Below are positions 34,451 through 46,299 of a stretch of 64,000 nucleotides of DNA, piece by piece (positions within the stretch are counted from its first letter, which is position 1; each line of letters starts with the position of its first letter). Source of the stretch: Euclidia mi (taxonomy: Eukaryota; Arthropoda; Insecta; Lepidoptera; Erebidae). The stretch lies in assembly GCA_944739405.2 (NCBI GenBank), contig OX123186.2:12174995-12238994 (forward strand), written 5' to 3'. The notes below the pieces were generated by a model. That model searched no databases. It worked only from the letters and a program-made list of their open reading frames with translations, and was not told where the DNA came from. Both the position numbers and the translations under genes were made by a program.

Positions 34451-34995
34451 ATACCAATAGCGCTTACACCTTTTTCGGCTACCGCGATTTGGACCTGATT
34501 ATTGAGAGCCTCTATTATCGCAGGTGATTGACATATATGATTTTTACTGTGCACGGCGGTCTAGATTACGTGCAAGTCAACACCTCTGCGATAGTAATCG
34601 TAAAAAAGCATACAGACATAAATCATACAATGATACGGAGCCCTGATGTAGTCACGGTGGCAACGCTGTATCGGCAGGAAAACCTGTCCAAAACCATCCA
34701 TCCTCCATACGTTCCCCCCAGTTGTTCAAAGATCCTCAATTCACCGGCAACTCTGTCGTGATATTCCACGTCATGAACAAGAACCTTAATAGCTACTAAA
34801 ACCAGTTTAGCGATCAACTTGTTCAAGTGCCGTGCACTTTCAGTCAACCGAACAACTTGAGTACTACGGATCTAAACTCAGGCAAACTCGAGCCTTCATA
34901 TTGTGCAATACGGTTATTATAGTTTAGTAAATCAATTGTAGAGTACTTTAGCGGCATATGATTTATAGTGAAGTAACATTGATATACTCGTTAGA

Positions 34996-35015
34996 ACACA
35001 CACACACACACACAA
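34996..35015. repeat. (AC)n microsatellite
   Basis: About ten AC dinucleotides, directly before the repeat at 35016-35275. Confidence 0.9.
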
Positions 35016-35275
35016 AATATTGTTGAAATTAAGACGTTTGTGTAATTGTCCCTACACCCTATTCCCTCTCTCTCTTCCTACTCCTCCTTCTACTCCTTTT
35101 CCCAACCTAAAGGTCGGCAACGCACTGATGACTGTGGTGTTGCTTGTACCCATGGGCGGCGGTTATTGCTTACCATCAGGCGATACATCTGCTCGTTTGC
35201 CGCCTATTAGGTACATTGAAAAAAATACCAAAAGTTGTCGTTGTGTTTTTTGTCGGCAAGCGTAGACGTGACAGT
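35016..35275 (-). repeat. Interspersed repeat related to 28188-28500
   Basis: On the reverse strand: GGCGGCAAACGAGCAGATG, CGCCTGATGGTAAGCAATAA and CCGCCGCCCATGGGTACAAG, then CAGTGCGTTGCCGACCTTTA. It matches the first half of the repeat inserted in LINE ORF1. It is followed on this strand by a purine-rich run (the CT-rich 35046-35100 on the forward strand). Confidence 0.65.
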
Positions 35276-35289
35276 AACCGATCAAGTAT

Positions 35290-36195
35290 TTTTTATTTTA
35301 TTTGATGTCTAGACGAGGCTCTTCACCATTAGCATGAGCCCTGCGTATAAACTGTCCACTGTTGGATATAGGCTTCTTCTCAATATGATAAGGATAAGGC
35401 CGTTACATAGTCCAAGCTTGCCAAATGCGTTTTCTGGTTGGCAGACTTCATATGCTTTTCGAGAAAATTATAGAGATGAACATCATATTCTTACAGATGC
35501 AGGTTTCCTCACGATGTTGCCTTACTAAAATAAATTTAATTGTGAAAATAAGAATAACTTCGATTCGATAATCTGTGATGGGTGGTAGTTTCAAAATAAT
35601 AACATTTATATTATAAGATTTTTAATAAAAATATACGATCTTTGAGGTTGACTATAAAACTAGTGCAGTAATTGTTATCACTGTGTCAATCGTTATGGCT
35701 TCGATCCCTAATTTTGTACGATTAACTTCCGTTGTTAGGAGTAGATGGAAAAAAAATAGTACAAATTGTTTTAGGCAGAAATAGTCTGTAAGACCTACAT
35801 ACTGCCACGCAACTCGTCTAAGTTTCAAACCCAAAGCGTTTTGTCTTTTCGAAGTTATGTGTATGCGTAAATTGTTAATAATTGCTTGCTATGGAGAAAA
35901 AACGCGCGGTGAAGAAAACATGAGATAAAGAAACAAACTTGTCGGATATCTCTACACATAGATAATATATAATATTCTTTATTCTATGGCTCTACATGAC
36001 GTTCTCGAAAGACATCTTTAGTCTGTGTCAATACGCATTCTTCTTTTCGTGTCGATGGTAACACTTGTAATACGGTTTTAGCCCAGTGCTCGGCAACGCG
36101 CATTTAGTCAGCGTCATGGACTAAGAAGTAACCCTTCTCATTGTAAAAAGACGCCCATTCCCAGCAGTGGAACCGATTATATTAGGCTGATACTA
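35290..36195. repeat. Cluster of decayed SINE-like fragments in both orientations
   Basis: 35300-35530 on the reverse strand reads GGCAACATCGTGAGGAAACC, TGCATCTGTAAG and, at its end, TCCAACAGTGGACAG, a SINE body and tail. 35840-35930 forward has TTCGAAGTTATGTG, TAAATTGTTAATAATTGCTT and GGTGAAGAAAACATGAG, the same body in the other direction. 36135-36195 forward ends CCCAGCAGTGGAACCG and TAGGCTGATACT, a tail. Order suggests one forward copy broken in the middle next to a reverse copy. Confidence 0.55.
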
Positions 36196-36199
36196 TAAC

Positions 36200-36880
36200 A
36201 AAGATATTATTTTGACGTACAGATCATTGCAATGCAATTCTTTCACATCTTATTGTACCTATCGTACCATTGTATAGTTTTTAAATACTCTTCAGAATAT
36301 ACCTGTTCCATTCGTCATCAATCATAAAGTGCAGTACCGTCAAGCATTGTGTATATCGAAATGCGCACACAATACAAAGATTTATGCTCCTCCTTAAAAT
36401 CCCATACCGTACAAAGGATGCCTAATGTATTTAGCTCTACTACCGTACTAGGAATGGAGAATATTTTACAGTTAGTATCAGATTTTAGAATTTATATTTA
36501 GTACCTACTGGTTTAAATTGGATTTTGATTGATATTCTGCTGCAATTGTTCTTTTTTGGATCAATTATATTCTACTGCTATTGTCAAAGCTTTTACTGTA
36601 CTGCTAGTCATAGGTTCTTAAACTGCGCTTTTTATATGTATTATTTTTATTCGTCTGGGTCTATTTTGTGTTGTCTCATTGTGTTACAATTACTGCAATG
36701 GAAGACAATTTATATTCTGTTTTCTTCCTTCTTCTTTTGCTTCTCTACGAGGTTAGGTTAAAAGAAATAGGTTATAAAAAATGAAAATCAAAGAAAATAC
36801 AAGTCAAAGTAAATAGTTATTAAAATATTTTTTCACTTCCATCTTTCACGTTTACTTTAATTTTTGTATAAAATAATCTA
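36200..36880. other. No feature recognised
   Basis: AT-rich, no coding or repeat signature that I can support. Confidence 0.4.
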
Positions 36881-37345
36881 GAGGGTGAGTACGTGCATAC
36901 GCCCCTCAAGATTCGCCCCTTTTAAGGAATTTGTGCCCAAATGCCCCGTGAAATAAGACTCGTGCCCATACGCCCCTTACGATGTGTATATAGTTATGCT
37001 GGTGAAAGTACAGTCGGCAAAAGAACCTAAGCAACATTATTTTTTATATTAAATTAAGTAATCCATTTATTTACTAATACGAACTATGACGATTGCTTTG
37101 AAAAATACCAGGGTTACAGAAACGAAAAGAGGTGAGGCGTTTATAGAGTAAGATCCCAGGGCCGACAGACCTTACCTATTTTCTCGAAATGTATAGAATA
37201 ATGTTGTATTAATATGTGCTATGAGTGTACGAATGCTTTCTAGCATGGAATTAGGGCCAATTTTTCGGTATGAGGGGCTAAAAGTCGACGGGAACAACTA
37301 GCGGTATCTACCGATCGCTAGATATCAAATATTTTTTTAGTAATT

Positions 37346-37378
37346 TTAAAGCATCTGGTTTTGTACCAGATGCTTTAA
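37346..37378. repeat. Hairpin with 14-bp perfect arms
   Basis: TTAAAGCATCTGGT and ACCAGATGCTTTAA around a 5-nt loop, inside the GCCCC-ended element. Confidence 0.9.
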
Positions 37379-37655
37379 TATTCTTTTTTAAAACATACAT
37401 AGAAATCGGCACTGTGAATTTAAGAAAAGTTAGTACAATTTTTACCTAACTTTAGCATCTCAGTATCAGATCATCACATTATCTCTTGGAATAAAGTTAC
37501 CTATCGGTAATGTGTTTTGAAAAGTACCAGGGCAACATAAATTAACAGAAGGTAGTGGCCTATAAAACCTGGTTTTGAAATTATCAATCAGAAATTTTCT
37601 AATTTCCTTATTATGAAATAACCATTACAATTTTAAAAGTAGTAGTGTGTAATAA

Positions 37656-38853
37656 AAAGTGGAAAGTGGAAAGCAATATCGGCTCAGAAAAATACGGATT
37701 CAGAAGAGGGAAGGGCACACGTGAGGCAATCTTAGCCCTTAGACTTATTTGTAACAGAAGAATAAATTTAGGCAAAAATACACATATAGCATTTATAGAT
37801 TTAGAAAAGGCGTTCGATAAGGTAAACTGGAAAATAATGATGGAAACACTGAAAACCGTAGGATTAGATTACAGAGATAGACAAATAATATACAACCTTT
37901 ACAAAAATCAGGAAACTGAAATAGAAATATGGAACGAAACAATAACGGCAAGAATAAAACAGGGAGTTAGACAAGGTTGTCCTCTGTCACCAACAATTTT
38001 CAATCTTTTTATAGAAATAGCAATAAATAAAGTAAAGGACTCTGACATTGGAGGGATTAAAATGAATGGAGATCGCATCTTTTTCATACGATACGCAGAT
38101 GACATTGCGGCTTTAGCTGAAAATAAGAACGAATTGGAACAACTGCTAGACAATATGGATAAATGCTTTAAAGAAATTGGACTTAAAATTAACACAAAGA
38201 AAACAAAAACCTTGACAGTTACCAGAAATTTGCTCAGCAATAATCAAATCCAACTAAACAATATCCCTATAGAAGAAGTAAAATCATTCAAATACTTAGG
38301 AAGCCACATTACTAATGACTCGAAGTGCACCCAAGACATTAAAGCTCGAATTTCAATAGCAAAGACAGCATTTAACAACAAAAAACATATTTTAAAATCT
38401 AAAATAGCAAAACACATAAGAAAACAGTTCATCAAAACATACGTCTGGAGCATTGCTCTGTACGGAAGCGAAACATGGACAATGACCCAACAAGACCGGG
38501 AAAGACTAGAGGCATTTGAGATGTGGTGCTGGAGACGCATGGAAAAAATTAGCTGGACAGAAAAAAAGACCAACGCGGAAGTATTAAGAATCGTCCAAGA
38601 AAAACGCAACATATTGGCGACAATCGAAAGGCGAAGAGGAAAGATGTTTGGCCACCTTATACGACATGACGACTTCATTAAAAACATAATTGAAGGTAAA
38701 ATAGACGGAAAGAGAGGAAGGGGCCGACCCAGGAGAGCATATATGGACCAGATAAAAGAAAGGACGAAGGTCATGTCGTATAAGGAGGTCAAGGTACTGG
38801 CCGAAGATCGTGAAATATGGCGTTTACTCCACCGACAAGAGCGACGCTCTTAA
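37656..38853 (+). CDS. RTE-like LINE reverse transcriptase, N-truncated, open frame
   Basis: About 398 codons are open. Conserved blocks in order: EKYGFRRGKGTREAILALR, HIAFIDLEKAFDKVNW, GVRQGCPLSPTIFNLF, the catalytic FIRYADDIAAL (YADD at 38092-38103), GLKINTKKTKTL, SFKYLGSHIT, YGSETWTM, MWCWRRMEKISW, MFGHLIRHDDF and KRGRGRPRRAYMDQIKE, the usual RTE-like C-terminus. The endonuclease and first reverse-transcriptase blocks are missing. No ATG start belongs to it: upstream in-frame codons come from target DNA (a GTG at 37645). Polymerase chemistry residues are kept, but as a truncated insertion it is very unlikely to be expressed on its own. Confidence 0.9.
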
Positions 38854-38868
38854 GTTTAAAGAAAAGAA
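37656..38868 (+). mobile_element. 5'-truncated RTE-like LINE with intact target duplication
   Basis: AGTGTGTAATAA flanks both sides exactly (37644-37655 and 38869-38880). The inserted 1213 bp consist almost entirely of the reverse-transcriptase frame plus a 15-bp tail. The insertion interrupts the GCCCC-ended element, so it is younger than that element. The absence of stops suggests it is also fairly recent. Confidence 0.95.
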
Positions 38869-39239
38869 AGTGTGTAATAAGATCATAAAATACCTTACTA
38901 AATTAAATATTAAATAAAACAGATAATTTCTTATTTACAATCTGTAGCAATAATTTGAATTAATACAACGCAGTATGAACATTATACTAACACAGATAGC
39001 AATATTCCTAAGTCAGTATTCAACATTTTATAAGCAGTAAGTAAAATTATGTTTTGTCTAACCGTAATATTTTATTAGTAATAGCATGGATTATATGGAA
39101 GGGGCGTATGAGTCTACCAGAAAATATTAAATAAATATTTTCTTCATACGCCTCTTGAACGGGGCGTACGGGCTCCCCAAAACGGGGCGGATTTGCAACT
39201 TTTATTCACGGGGCGAATTTTAAGGGGCGCATGGGCTCT

Positions 39240-40930
39240 CATCCATCTAGAAGTAATTTATGTTTGACGATAAACAAACAACCAAAGAATTAAGAAGTGT
39301 AAGAAAATTGTAAGATTAGTTCTTAATAGCCTACTGGCCTCTGCCCACAGCGTTGCCCTTCTTTAGAGGTCTGTTATCGGGACAAAAGGCACCCCATGTG
39401 CAAAGCTTTATTACTACAAATAGTCATTAGAAACCTTTTCAGAAGTTTTAGCGTGAAAGAATAAAAAACACTCATCCATCCATTTGCACAAACTTTCACT
39501 TTAATAGTATTAGTAGGATTCGACTACCTACAAAACACAGCCTAGATATACCATACTTTGTACCATAATAACAAATACTATCACAATATATTTTCTACCA
39601 TTACGTAGTAATCCCGTAATAAATAAGCTGAACTAGGAGAGGCCGGCCGTGATAACACGTAGTGACTATTAACGCGATTTTTTGGAACAAAATGTGCTTT
39701 GCGTGTTTAAATTTTGTAACGTATGGGTTTTAACGTGTAAAAATAAATGCATGCATTTATTATACATAGGTTTAAAAACATTTTGTCTTTTTAGGATTAA
39801 TTTTACGGCTATTTTGCTAAATCAACTCTACTTTTGCGTTACAATTCTATATTTTTTATTAAACTTATAATCAAGCAACAGTTCCGTGTGAAGACCGATT
39901 ATGAATATTCAATTTCACTTCGAGGGTGTCGTAAGAAGCTAGTAAGAAAAATACATGAAGAGAATAGTATCTTTAGCAAGAGTAATCTCGACATCAAACT
40001 ATATACCAATCCGTCTGTTCAGCGTGTTATAATAGGCCAAAGCCTCCTCCACACCACATATAATATTCCTTTTTCACTACATCACTAAAAGTTGAGTTTG
40101 GTCCCTGGGTGTGAAAGTATCTGCGACTTTCGAAAACTGTTTGTCCTACGACCTTTAAAAAAACATAGATGTACTCCACTCCTCTTAGTGAGGCACGCGA
40201 ATGCACCACAGTGTGGTATGGCAAACGCGGTCCAGCTGGAATTCGGTCCGCGTCAGCAGACCTCGTCAGGTATATAATAGTATTACTATATTTAACTTGA
40301 TTAAATCTCATTTAACTATATATACTCTATAATTATATTCATATTCACATTCTTAAAAGAACAATTGTTCACTGACTCGTATATCTTATTTTGGTATTAA
40401 ATTAAATACTATGTCGAAATCGATTTTAAACTTTCGTGATTTGTATACATATACATCATAGAATTTTATGAGAGAATAACAGAGGTATTTATACCTTAAA
40501 TAAAGCGAATAGGACCCGTTTCCCTGAAAAAAAGAATGATGCTATGTCGTATTAGTCTAGTAAAATAAAGAAAAAATAGTAATACCTCACGTAAATATTT
40601 AATTATAAGAATTAAGCTTCTTTTAATAATAATATAATAATATTATCATTAAGTCGCAGTAGGCTTATTCTTAGATTTATTAAAGTTTATTACATAAGAT
40701 GTACAATTGTACATGATTAATTATAACGATAAGATCTATTATAAGCAATACAGAATACAATTTACGTTTTATGAATAAAGGCTGACAATACATCTACTAC
40801 GACTAAAACTTTGTAATCGTATCGAGAGTGTGGGCGTTATTTTCTCGGTTTCGAAGTCTGTCAAATGATCTCGATATTCATTGACACAAGAACTATTGAT
40901 AACGTCAAAGCTAACATTATATCTTATACT
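39240..40930. other. Unclassified DNA with one repeat remnant
   Basis: 39910-40035 resembles the TGTCGTAAG family (GGGTGTCGTAAGAAGC, CTATATACCAATCCGTCTG, TTCAGCGTGTTATAATAGGC). The rest, including 40040-40280, shows no gene or element I can name. Confidence 0.45.
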
Positions 40931-40934
40931 AAAA

Positions 40935-41350
40935 TATAAAGCTTAAGAGTTTATTTGTTTTTTTGTTTGTTGAACGCACTAATCTCAGGAAATAGTGGAC
41001 CGATTTCAAAAATTCTTTCAGTGTTAGATAGCCCATTTATCGAGAAAGGATATAGGCTATACAACACCACGCTATGAGCCACGGGAGCAGAGCAGTAGCC
41101 TTAAATAACGCGGGTGTAACCGCGGGCTCATCTAGTATTAGAATATGATCGCAGATAGACCCACAGTTTTATTTTTATTTTACTGTTACTGGTGTTCCTG
41201 TTGGAATTTCGAGAAATCCCTTCTGAGATCCACCTCCACGATCCCAAAACGCATACTTGCCAAGTTATAAGCTTCTTGCGCCTAATGGTTTGGCTGTGCC
41301 TTGTCTGTCAGTCAAGCAGTAACGGATGAACTAATATATAAACAATATAA
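40935..41350. repeat. Two Helitron-like repeat fragments
   Basis: 40935-41142 forward runs from CTAAAATATAAAGCTTAAGA through GGACCGATTTCAAAAATTCT to AACCGCGGGCTCATCTAG, with a GCGGGTGTAACCGCGGG hairpin-like stretch just before CTAG, as Helitron 3' ends have. 41165-41350 is a different fragment, reverse strand, matching the 49890-50103 type (CAAACCATTAGGCGCAAG, CGAAATTCCAACAGG). Classification is tentative. Confidence 0.45.
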
Positions 41351-41648
41351 ATATTCTATCTATCTGCCGGTATGGATGAAATCGTGACTACATCTACTGG
41401 TGATCTGTGACATTTTTAAAGCATTCAAATGGTCATTAAAAACACATATACATATAATGATATAAATTATCTTAATTATAATTAAAATATAAACAATGTA
41501 TAACCTAACACCGTGACAGAATAATAAACAAATCGATGTGATATTGGAACTAATATTTAGAATTAATTAAGACATCGAAGTCAACCTGAATGAAGTTTGA
41601 TTGAAACTTAAAGTAAGCCTGTTATTGAGTAAATAGATACATGATATC

Positions 41649-42018
41649 GGCGATAGCCGAGTGGGTATACCAACAGACTGCCATGCAGAGGGTATCGGGT
41701 TCGAATCCACGGCGCGCACCAATGACTTTTCGGAGTTATGTGCGTATTGAATTGTTAATTATCGCTTGTCCCGTGCCTCGGAGAGCACGTTAAGCCGTCG
41801 GTCCCGGTTGTCATGAAGATCTTTGACAATCGTTACAGGGCGCCAGTACCTTCTAAATAAAACTGACACTAGTCTAAACCATGGAATATCGCTATCCCTT
41901 CGGGTTGCGGAGGTCAGACAGGCAGTCGCTCCGTGGAAAAGCTAATATTCCGTCAAATCCGGTTAGACTAGAAAGCGGACCCCAGATTGAAACTGGGATA
42001 ACGCTAAGAGAAAGAAGA
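41649..42018 (+). mobile_element. Full-length tRNA-headed SINE
   Basis: The head GGCGATAGCCGAGTGGG (A box) and GGGTTCGAATCCA (B box) form an RNA polymerase III promoter of tRNA type. The body has TCGGAGTTATGTGCGTATTG, GCCTCGGAGAGCACGTTAAG, GTCCCGGTTGTCATGAAG, CCATGGAATATCGCTATCCC and CCGGTTAGACTAG; the tail is AACGCTAAGAGAAAGAAGA. AGATACATGATATC flanks both sides exactly (41635-41648 and 42019-42032). It is about 370 bp, and the exact duplication indicates recent insertion. The same family, headless, is at 32081-32356. A trace of the body (GTCTTCATGACAAGCGATAA) is also at 44128-44158. Confidence 0.95.
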
Positions 42019-42032
42019 AGATACATGATATC

Positions 42033-43600
42033 ATAACTAAAATTAATTATTCAATATGATTTTAAGTCAGAAGAAAATTAAATAGTGTGTTTACATAACA
42101 TTCTGTGTCAGGGACTTGAATTAAGTTTATACTGAAACATAAAATTATAAATAAAATGTTACTAGCAGTTGAATAAATTCACTGATTTAGCTATTTATTA
42201 AAGTTTTTAATGTCGAGGTCATTCTACTATCAATATGTCATACGTAATCAACAATGTAATACGTATTTTCTCCAAAAGGTCGTTGTTGTCTGGGATACAA
42301 AATAATGGTATCTGCGTAACAGGTTAACAATGTCCTCACTAGGCAATCGCTGTTTTACAAACAATTTACCCGTGCCGTAGGAAACTCGGATCAACCAATT
42401 TTATCGAGGACTAGAAATACGTAAGAGACGAAACATCACATCAGTATATACGTCAATAAGGATACTCTCTCTATTCCGTACTCTCATAGTCCGGTACGAC
42501 AAGAATTTGATATAAGAGAATTTGAGAAGAGAATTTGATAGAAGAATATTCAAAGTTAATGTCAAGTGTTAATTATTTATTCTGATAGGTTACACAGCAA
42601 CACTTATTAAAGTCATTTCTTTTTATGAAACCAGTTTTGGGATGAGGCTTGAGGCTCGAGGCTATGAGAAGAGCCTGAAAGGCCACATGCCACTCTTTTA
42701 AAAACAGAATCTTAAATTATAAGCGCAAATAATATTGAGCGCCATCACTATGTATATAGAAACAGAATTATTAAGTATTTCAGCAGAAGCTTTAGCTTAT
42801 CAAAATGCAGCTAAACGACTACTCTTAAAATTGGCGTACCCTTTTGAATTTCTGCCATTTCAAACGGCAGATTACTACTTATTTCTTAAAAATTCAATAT
42901 TGATATGGAAGAAAACTAAAATGTTTATAAAATATGTATGATAAAATGTAATGCAATAATAATAATATGTAACAATGTAGTACACACGGACACACACTGC
43001 CTCGAAGAAATATGACACATGATTTCATCTGGATATTCTTGCAATCTGCGCATATAGCTTAGTAATGTATACAGTCATTGTATATAAGTGAAATACAATA
43101 AAACACTTACCTGACATGGCGAGCGTTGTCTGTTTCGTTCGACGACTAAAACTGTAATGTCGATAAACGTTGTTTAATGAATAAATTAAACGGGGACCGT
43201 GGATAATTGACTATCGTGTATTCCCTATGTCCCAGTACGTACACACCTCGGTTTGATACAAATAACGGACAAATATTTCATTAATTCATTATTATAAACT
43301 AGAGTTCGCTTGCAGCTCTGCATACGTGAATCGGGTTATGCCCTTCATCAAGATTGAAGCTATCTATTGATGAAAATCGTTAAAAAATCCGTTTGTTACT
43401 TTTTGTGTTTGTCACGCTCATATCAAGATAGGAAGAAAAGGGAACCTAACTGAATGATAATTCTAATTATAATAATGTTTAGTTATGTAATTAAAACCTT
43501 GTAGAACTATTTCTACTAACTGAATTCAGAATAGTATCTTTTGTCAAAACTAGTCATAAGCATCATACTTCCAGCTTTATATCGGTTGCAACCAAAAAAA
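42033..43600. other. No firm feature; possible mariner trace
   Basis: A frame at 42735-42941 has YPFEFLPFQTADYYLF followed by KKTKMF, faintly like the C-terminal catalytic block of mariner transposases (FELLPHPPYSPDLAPSDY type) with residues missing. No inverted repeats were found around it. I rate this as weak. The remainder shows nothing recognisable. Confidence 0.25.
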
Positions 43601-43665
43601 ACATTTCATCTTGGATCCTGGGTTCTTCAACAGATTTTTTGAAATAAAAGCTTTTCTACAGACCG

Positions 43666-44039
43666 CCAAAATGCTTCGCATCCCCTGGACGGCGCGACGC
43701 ACCAATATCTCGATTTTAAAAGAGCTCAAGCTAGAGAAACATCAACGGCTCTCGACTGTCTGCCTCCACAGGATATTGCAATACTTCGGCCACATAGCGC
43801 GCCGAGACACAGATAACTTCGAAAAGCTCATCATAACTGGCAAAGTGGATGGCAAGCGACAGAGAGGACGAAGCCCGAAAAGATGGTCTGACCAGGTGTC
43901 CGAAGAACTTCAAATGCCGGTGTCTCAGGCTCTCCATGAAGCACAAGATCGTAGCAAATGACGAAGCCTGCTGCAGCGTTTCCGTTGGAGCCACGATCCT
44001 CAGCAGAGAGGGACCGACTTGAAGAGGAGGAGGAGGAGG
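43666..44039 (+). pseudogene. 5'-truncated RTE-like LINE tail ending in (GGA)n
   Basis: The frame reads AKMLRIPWTARRTNISILKE, LSTVCLHRILQYFGHIARRD and GKRQRGRSPKRWSDQVSEE, the C-terminus of an RTE-like endonuclease-reverse transcriptase. It ends in GGAGGAGGAGGAGG. ACAGACCG flanks both sides (43658-43665 and 44040-44047). It lacks the polymerase core. Confidence 0.85.
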
Positions 44040-44047
44040 ACAGACCG

Positions 44048-45169
44048 ACTGCTGTCTTACCTGTGCAATCCAATGAGATAGATATATATCGTGCCAGTGA
44101 GTTCAAAGAAACTGAGACCCCATAACGACTGTCGAGGGTCTTCATGACAAGCGATAATTAACTATTTAAAACACACAACATCGAAAAGTTAATGGCAGCT
44201 TAGGTGGCCCTTCCCAGCCTACATGCAGTCTGTGGGCATCTTGAATTGACTACCGCTGCCTCATATTAAAAATCAAGCATTAATACTCTAACCAAGCATA
44301 GGTTTTAGGACCCCACTTTTTGGTTCTGTCTTTTTCTTTGTTTTTTTTGCTTCAGCCAACTCAGCATCTAAAACCTAACCGTACAGTTTAAACTTTTTCT
44401 ATTTACCTTCAGAATTGTACCTAAATGGAGAAGGTTTCACTTTCAAAAGTCATAACACGTCAGAACTGGCCATAAAATATAACGAACATGTACTTTTTTG
44501 ACCTAAACGTGAAAAAATAATAATATTTAAGGCAAGTCCGCCATTTATTTATTTACGTTATGTCTTCGCGTATGTTGTACCTACTAACATTACCAAAATG
44601 TTTTTAATTTGTTATTGCAAATATGGCTACTAGTAATTAGAATGTTGATAAAATATTAGTAATATTAAACAGTGTGTTCTAAGTGTAAAGAATTTATATT
44701 TGTTCAAAGAAATTTGTTTAAAAATACAAACTATAACTGTCTTTGTGAGATATGATATGTTGAATGACTGGATGTAAAGCGAATATTAATGTTTTTCGAT
44801 TTTCAATAGGAAATTACTCAATAAGATTATATAGTCTTACAGTAAAGACTGTTAAACTGCAAATGCTTTTGGACTTACACATAATCGTAATACATAGTAT
44901 TTAGATCGATTTTTCAAGGATTAATTCACTACTCGGCTAAAAACAAAGGCGACAACGTCAATCAATAAATGTACCTTACCTATTACAAGAAAAGTTCATT
45001 TACATTTTCTTCAGATCGGTAGGCAACATTACTTATTTTGTTAATTTTTCTATGATCGCTAATAGGTTATGGCTTGAACCACCAATTAAATGAACACGCA
45101 AGTGGGTGTGGAAAACATTTCTGAACTTTTTTCATTAGCTAAATTCAGTACGTGTATTTACTAACGAAT
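44048..45169. other. No feature recognised beyond a SINE trace
   Basis: GTCTTCATGACAAGCGATAA at 44137-44156 matches part of the SINE at 41649. The rest is AT-rich and featureless. Confidence 0.4.
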
Positions 45170-45180
45170 ATTCTAGCTAT

Positions 45181-45413
45181 TGTCCGTGTGGTGACGGATT
45201 AAGAATACGGAATGTCACCACCCCATATCATCCCATGGGTGTCGTAAGAGCCGACAGAGGGAGCATATTATGCAGGGAACAACACTGTAAGAAAAGGAAA
45301 ACTTGATACAAACCCTATACCAACCCGTTTGGCCAGCGTGGTATAGTAGGCCAATTTCTCCTTTCAAAGGAGAGGCTTAGTCCAGCAGTGGACTGTTAAA
45401 AGCTGATGATGAA
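45181..45413 (+). mobile_element. Short retroelement of the TGTCGTAAG family
   Basis: Runs from TGTCCGTGTGGTGACGG to GGACTGTTAAAAGCTGATG. It is about 95% identical by eye to 27331-27569. ATTCTAGCTAT flanks both sides exactly (45170-45180 and 45414-45424). Confidence 0.9.
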
Positions 45414-45512
45414 ATTCTAGCTATGTTTGTGAGTGTGGCTTATCCTTTCGTAGAATTCATTTTCATGCGCATTTTTTATTGACACTATGAATTATTGTGA
45501 AAATATAAAATA

Positions 45513-45841
45513 AAAAATAACTACGTTAAAAAACCGACACCAAAAACTATTACAGGTAAAATTATAAATATGTAATATTAATTAAATACTTTATATGTGC
45601 TGTTTACTAATAAGTTTACCGTCGGTGCCAAGCCAATTTAATACTTACGAAGTAATGTATTAATTTGCTCGTATTCATTTATGTGATTAAATTATAATGA
45701 TTTGTTTAAGGCTTGGCACCAACTTCAACCCTATTAGTAAATAGCACATATAAAAAATAGGTAGTATTTAATTAATATTGAATATTTATTATTTTTCCCT
45801 TTTTAGTTTTTGATGTCAATTTTTTTAACGTAGTTATTTTT
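45513..45841. mobile_element. Foldback element with ~130-bp arms
   Basis: The left arm AATAACTACGTTAAAAAA with CATATAAAGTATTTAATT-type sequence and GGTGCCAAGCC is repeated in inverse on the right (GGCTTGGCACC, TTAATTAATATT, TTTTTTTAACGTAGTTATT). Arms are imperfect, and about 65 bp lie between them. No coding capacity. Confidence 0.75.
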
Positions 45842-46299
45842 ATTTAATACTTTTTAGTGTATTGTTGTATTGTCAACTAGTTATGGGTAGACCTACAAAA
45901 TGCTGCGCCCCTTATAAAATAAAGATCTCAAGCCCATGCTCTCATGCCCGTACCGCATGATTTACGTCCTTGAAGTCACCATTGTCATCATTGTGCAAGC
46001 CAAATTGATTATTGTAATTACTGAGTTCGTATGACCATCTTCTGGCTCCTTCATCGAACCCTAGAGGATACCAGTTACCACCCGCATCAAAGTGCTCGTC
46101 AAAACAAATCAAGCGAGCCCAAACTCGATAGTCATTTAATTACTGAGTTCCTATGGCCACCTTTTGATTCCATCATAAGATCAACTCCATGTCATAATAA
46201 TTTAGTATTGTCATCCAATTTACATACGTTTACAGAATTTTAGCTCAATCGGTAAGCGGGAAGTGGATCAAATTGACTTGCGAGATTTTATTTCAGACT

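Larger units (their letters stand above)
36886..39239. mobile_element. Element with GCCCC-rich inverted ends, interrupted by a LINE
   Basis: The left end reads GGGTGAGTACGTGCATACGC then CCCTCAAGATTCGCCCC; the right end, in inverse, reads GGATGAGAGCCCATGCG then CCCCTTAAAATTCGCCCC. Each end carries several further copies of ATACGCCCCT / ATTCGCCCC within about 120-150 bp (for example TGCCCATACGCCCC on the left, CGTACGCCCCGTTC on the right). ATCTAGA stands on both sides, but it is palindromic, so the duplication length is uncertain. After removing the LINE at 37656-38868 the element is about 1.1 kb and has no transposase. It is not like any superfamily terminus I know. Confidence 0.7.

Noticed and set aside
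37645..38853. Long single reverse-transcriptase ORF as a host-encoded, retron-like or group II intron gene
   Set aside because: The motif order and C-terminus are those of RTE-like LINEs, it is bounded by a 12-bp target duplication, and it has no start codon of its own.
41649..41725. Genuine tRNA gene
   Set aside because: The A and B boxes are present but the unit continues into a 370-bp SINE with a target duplication; the same holds for 11130, 23556 and 46655.
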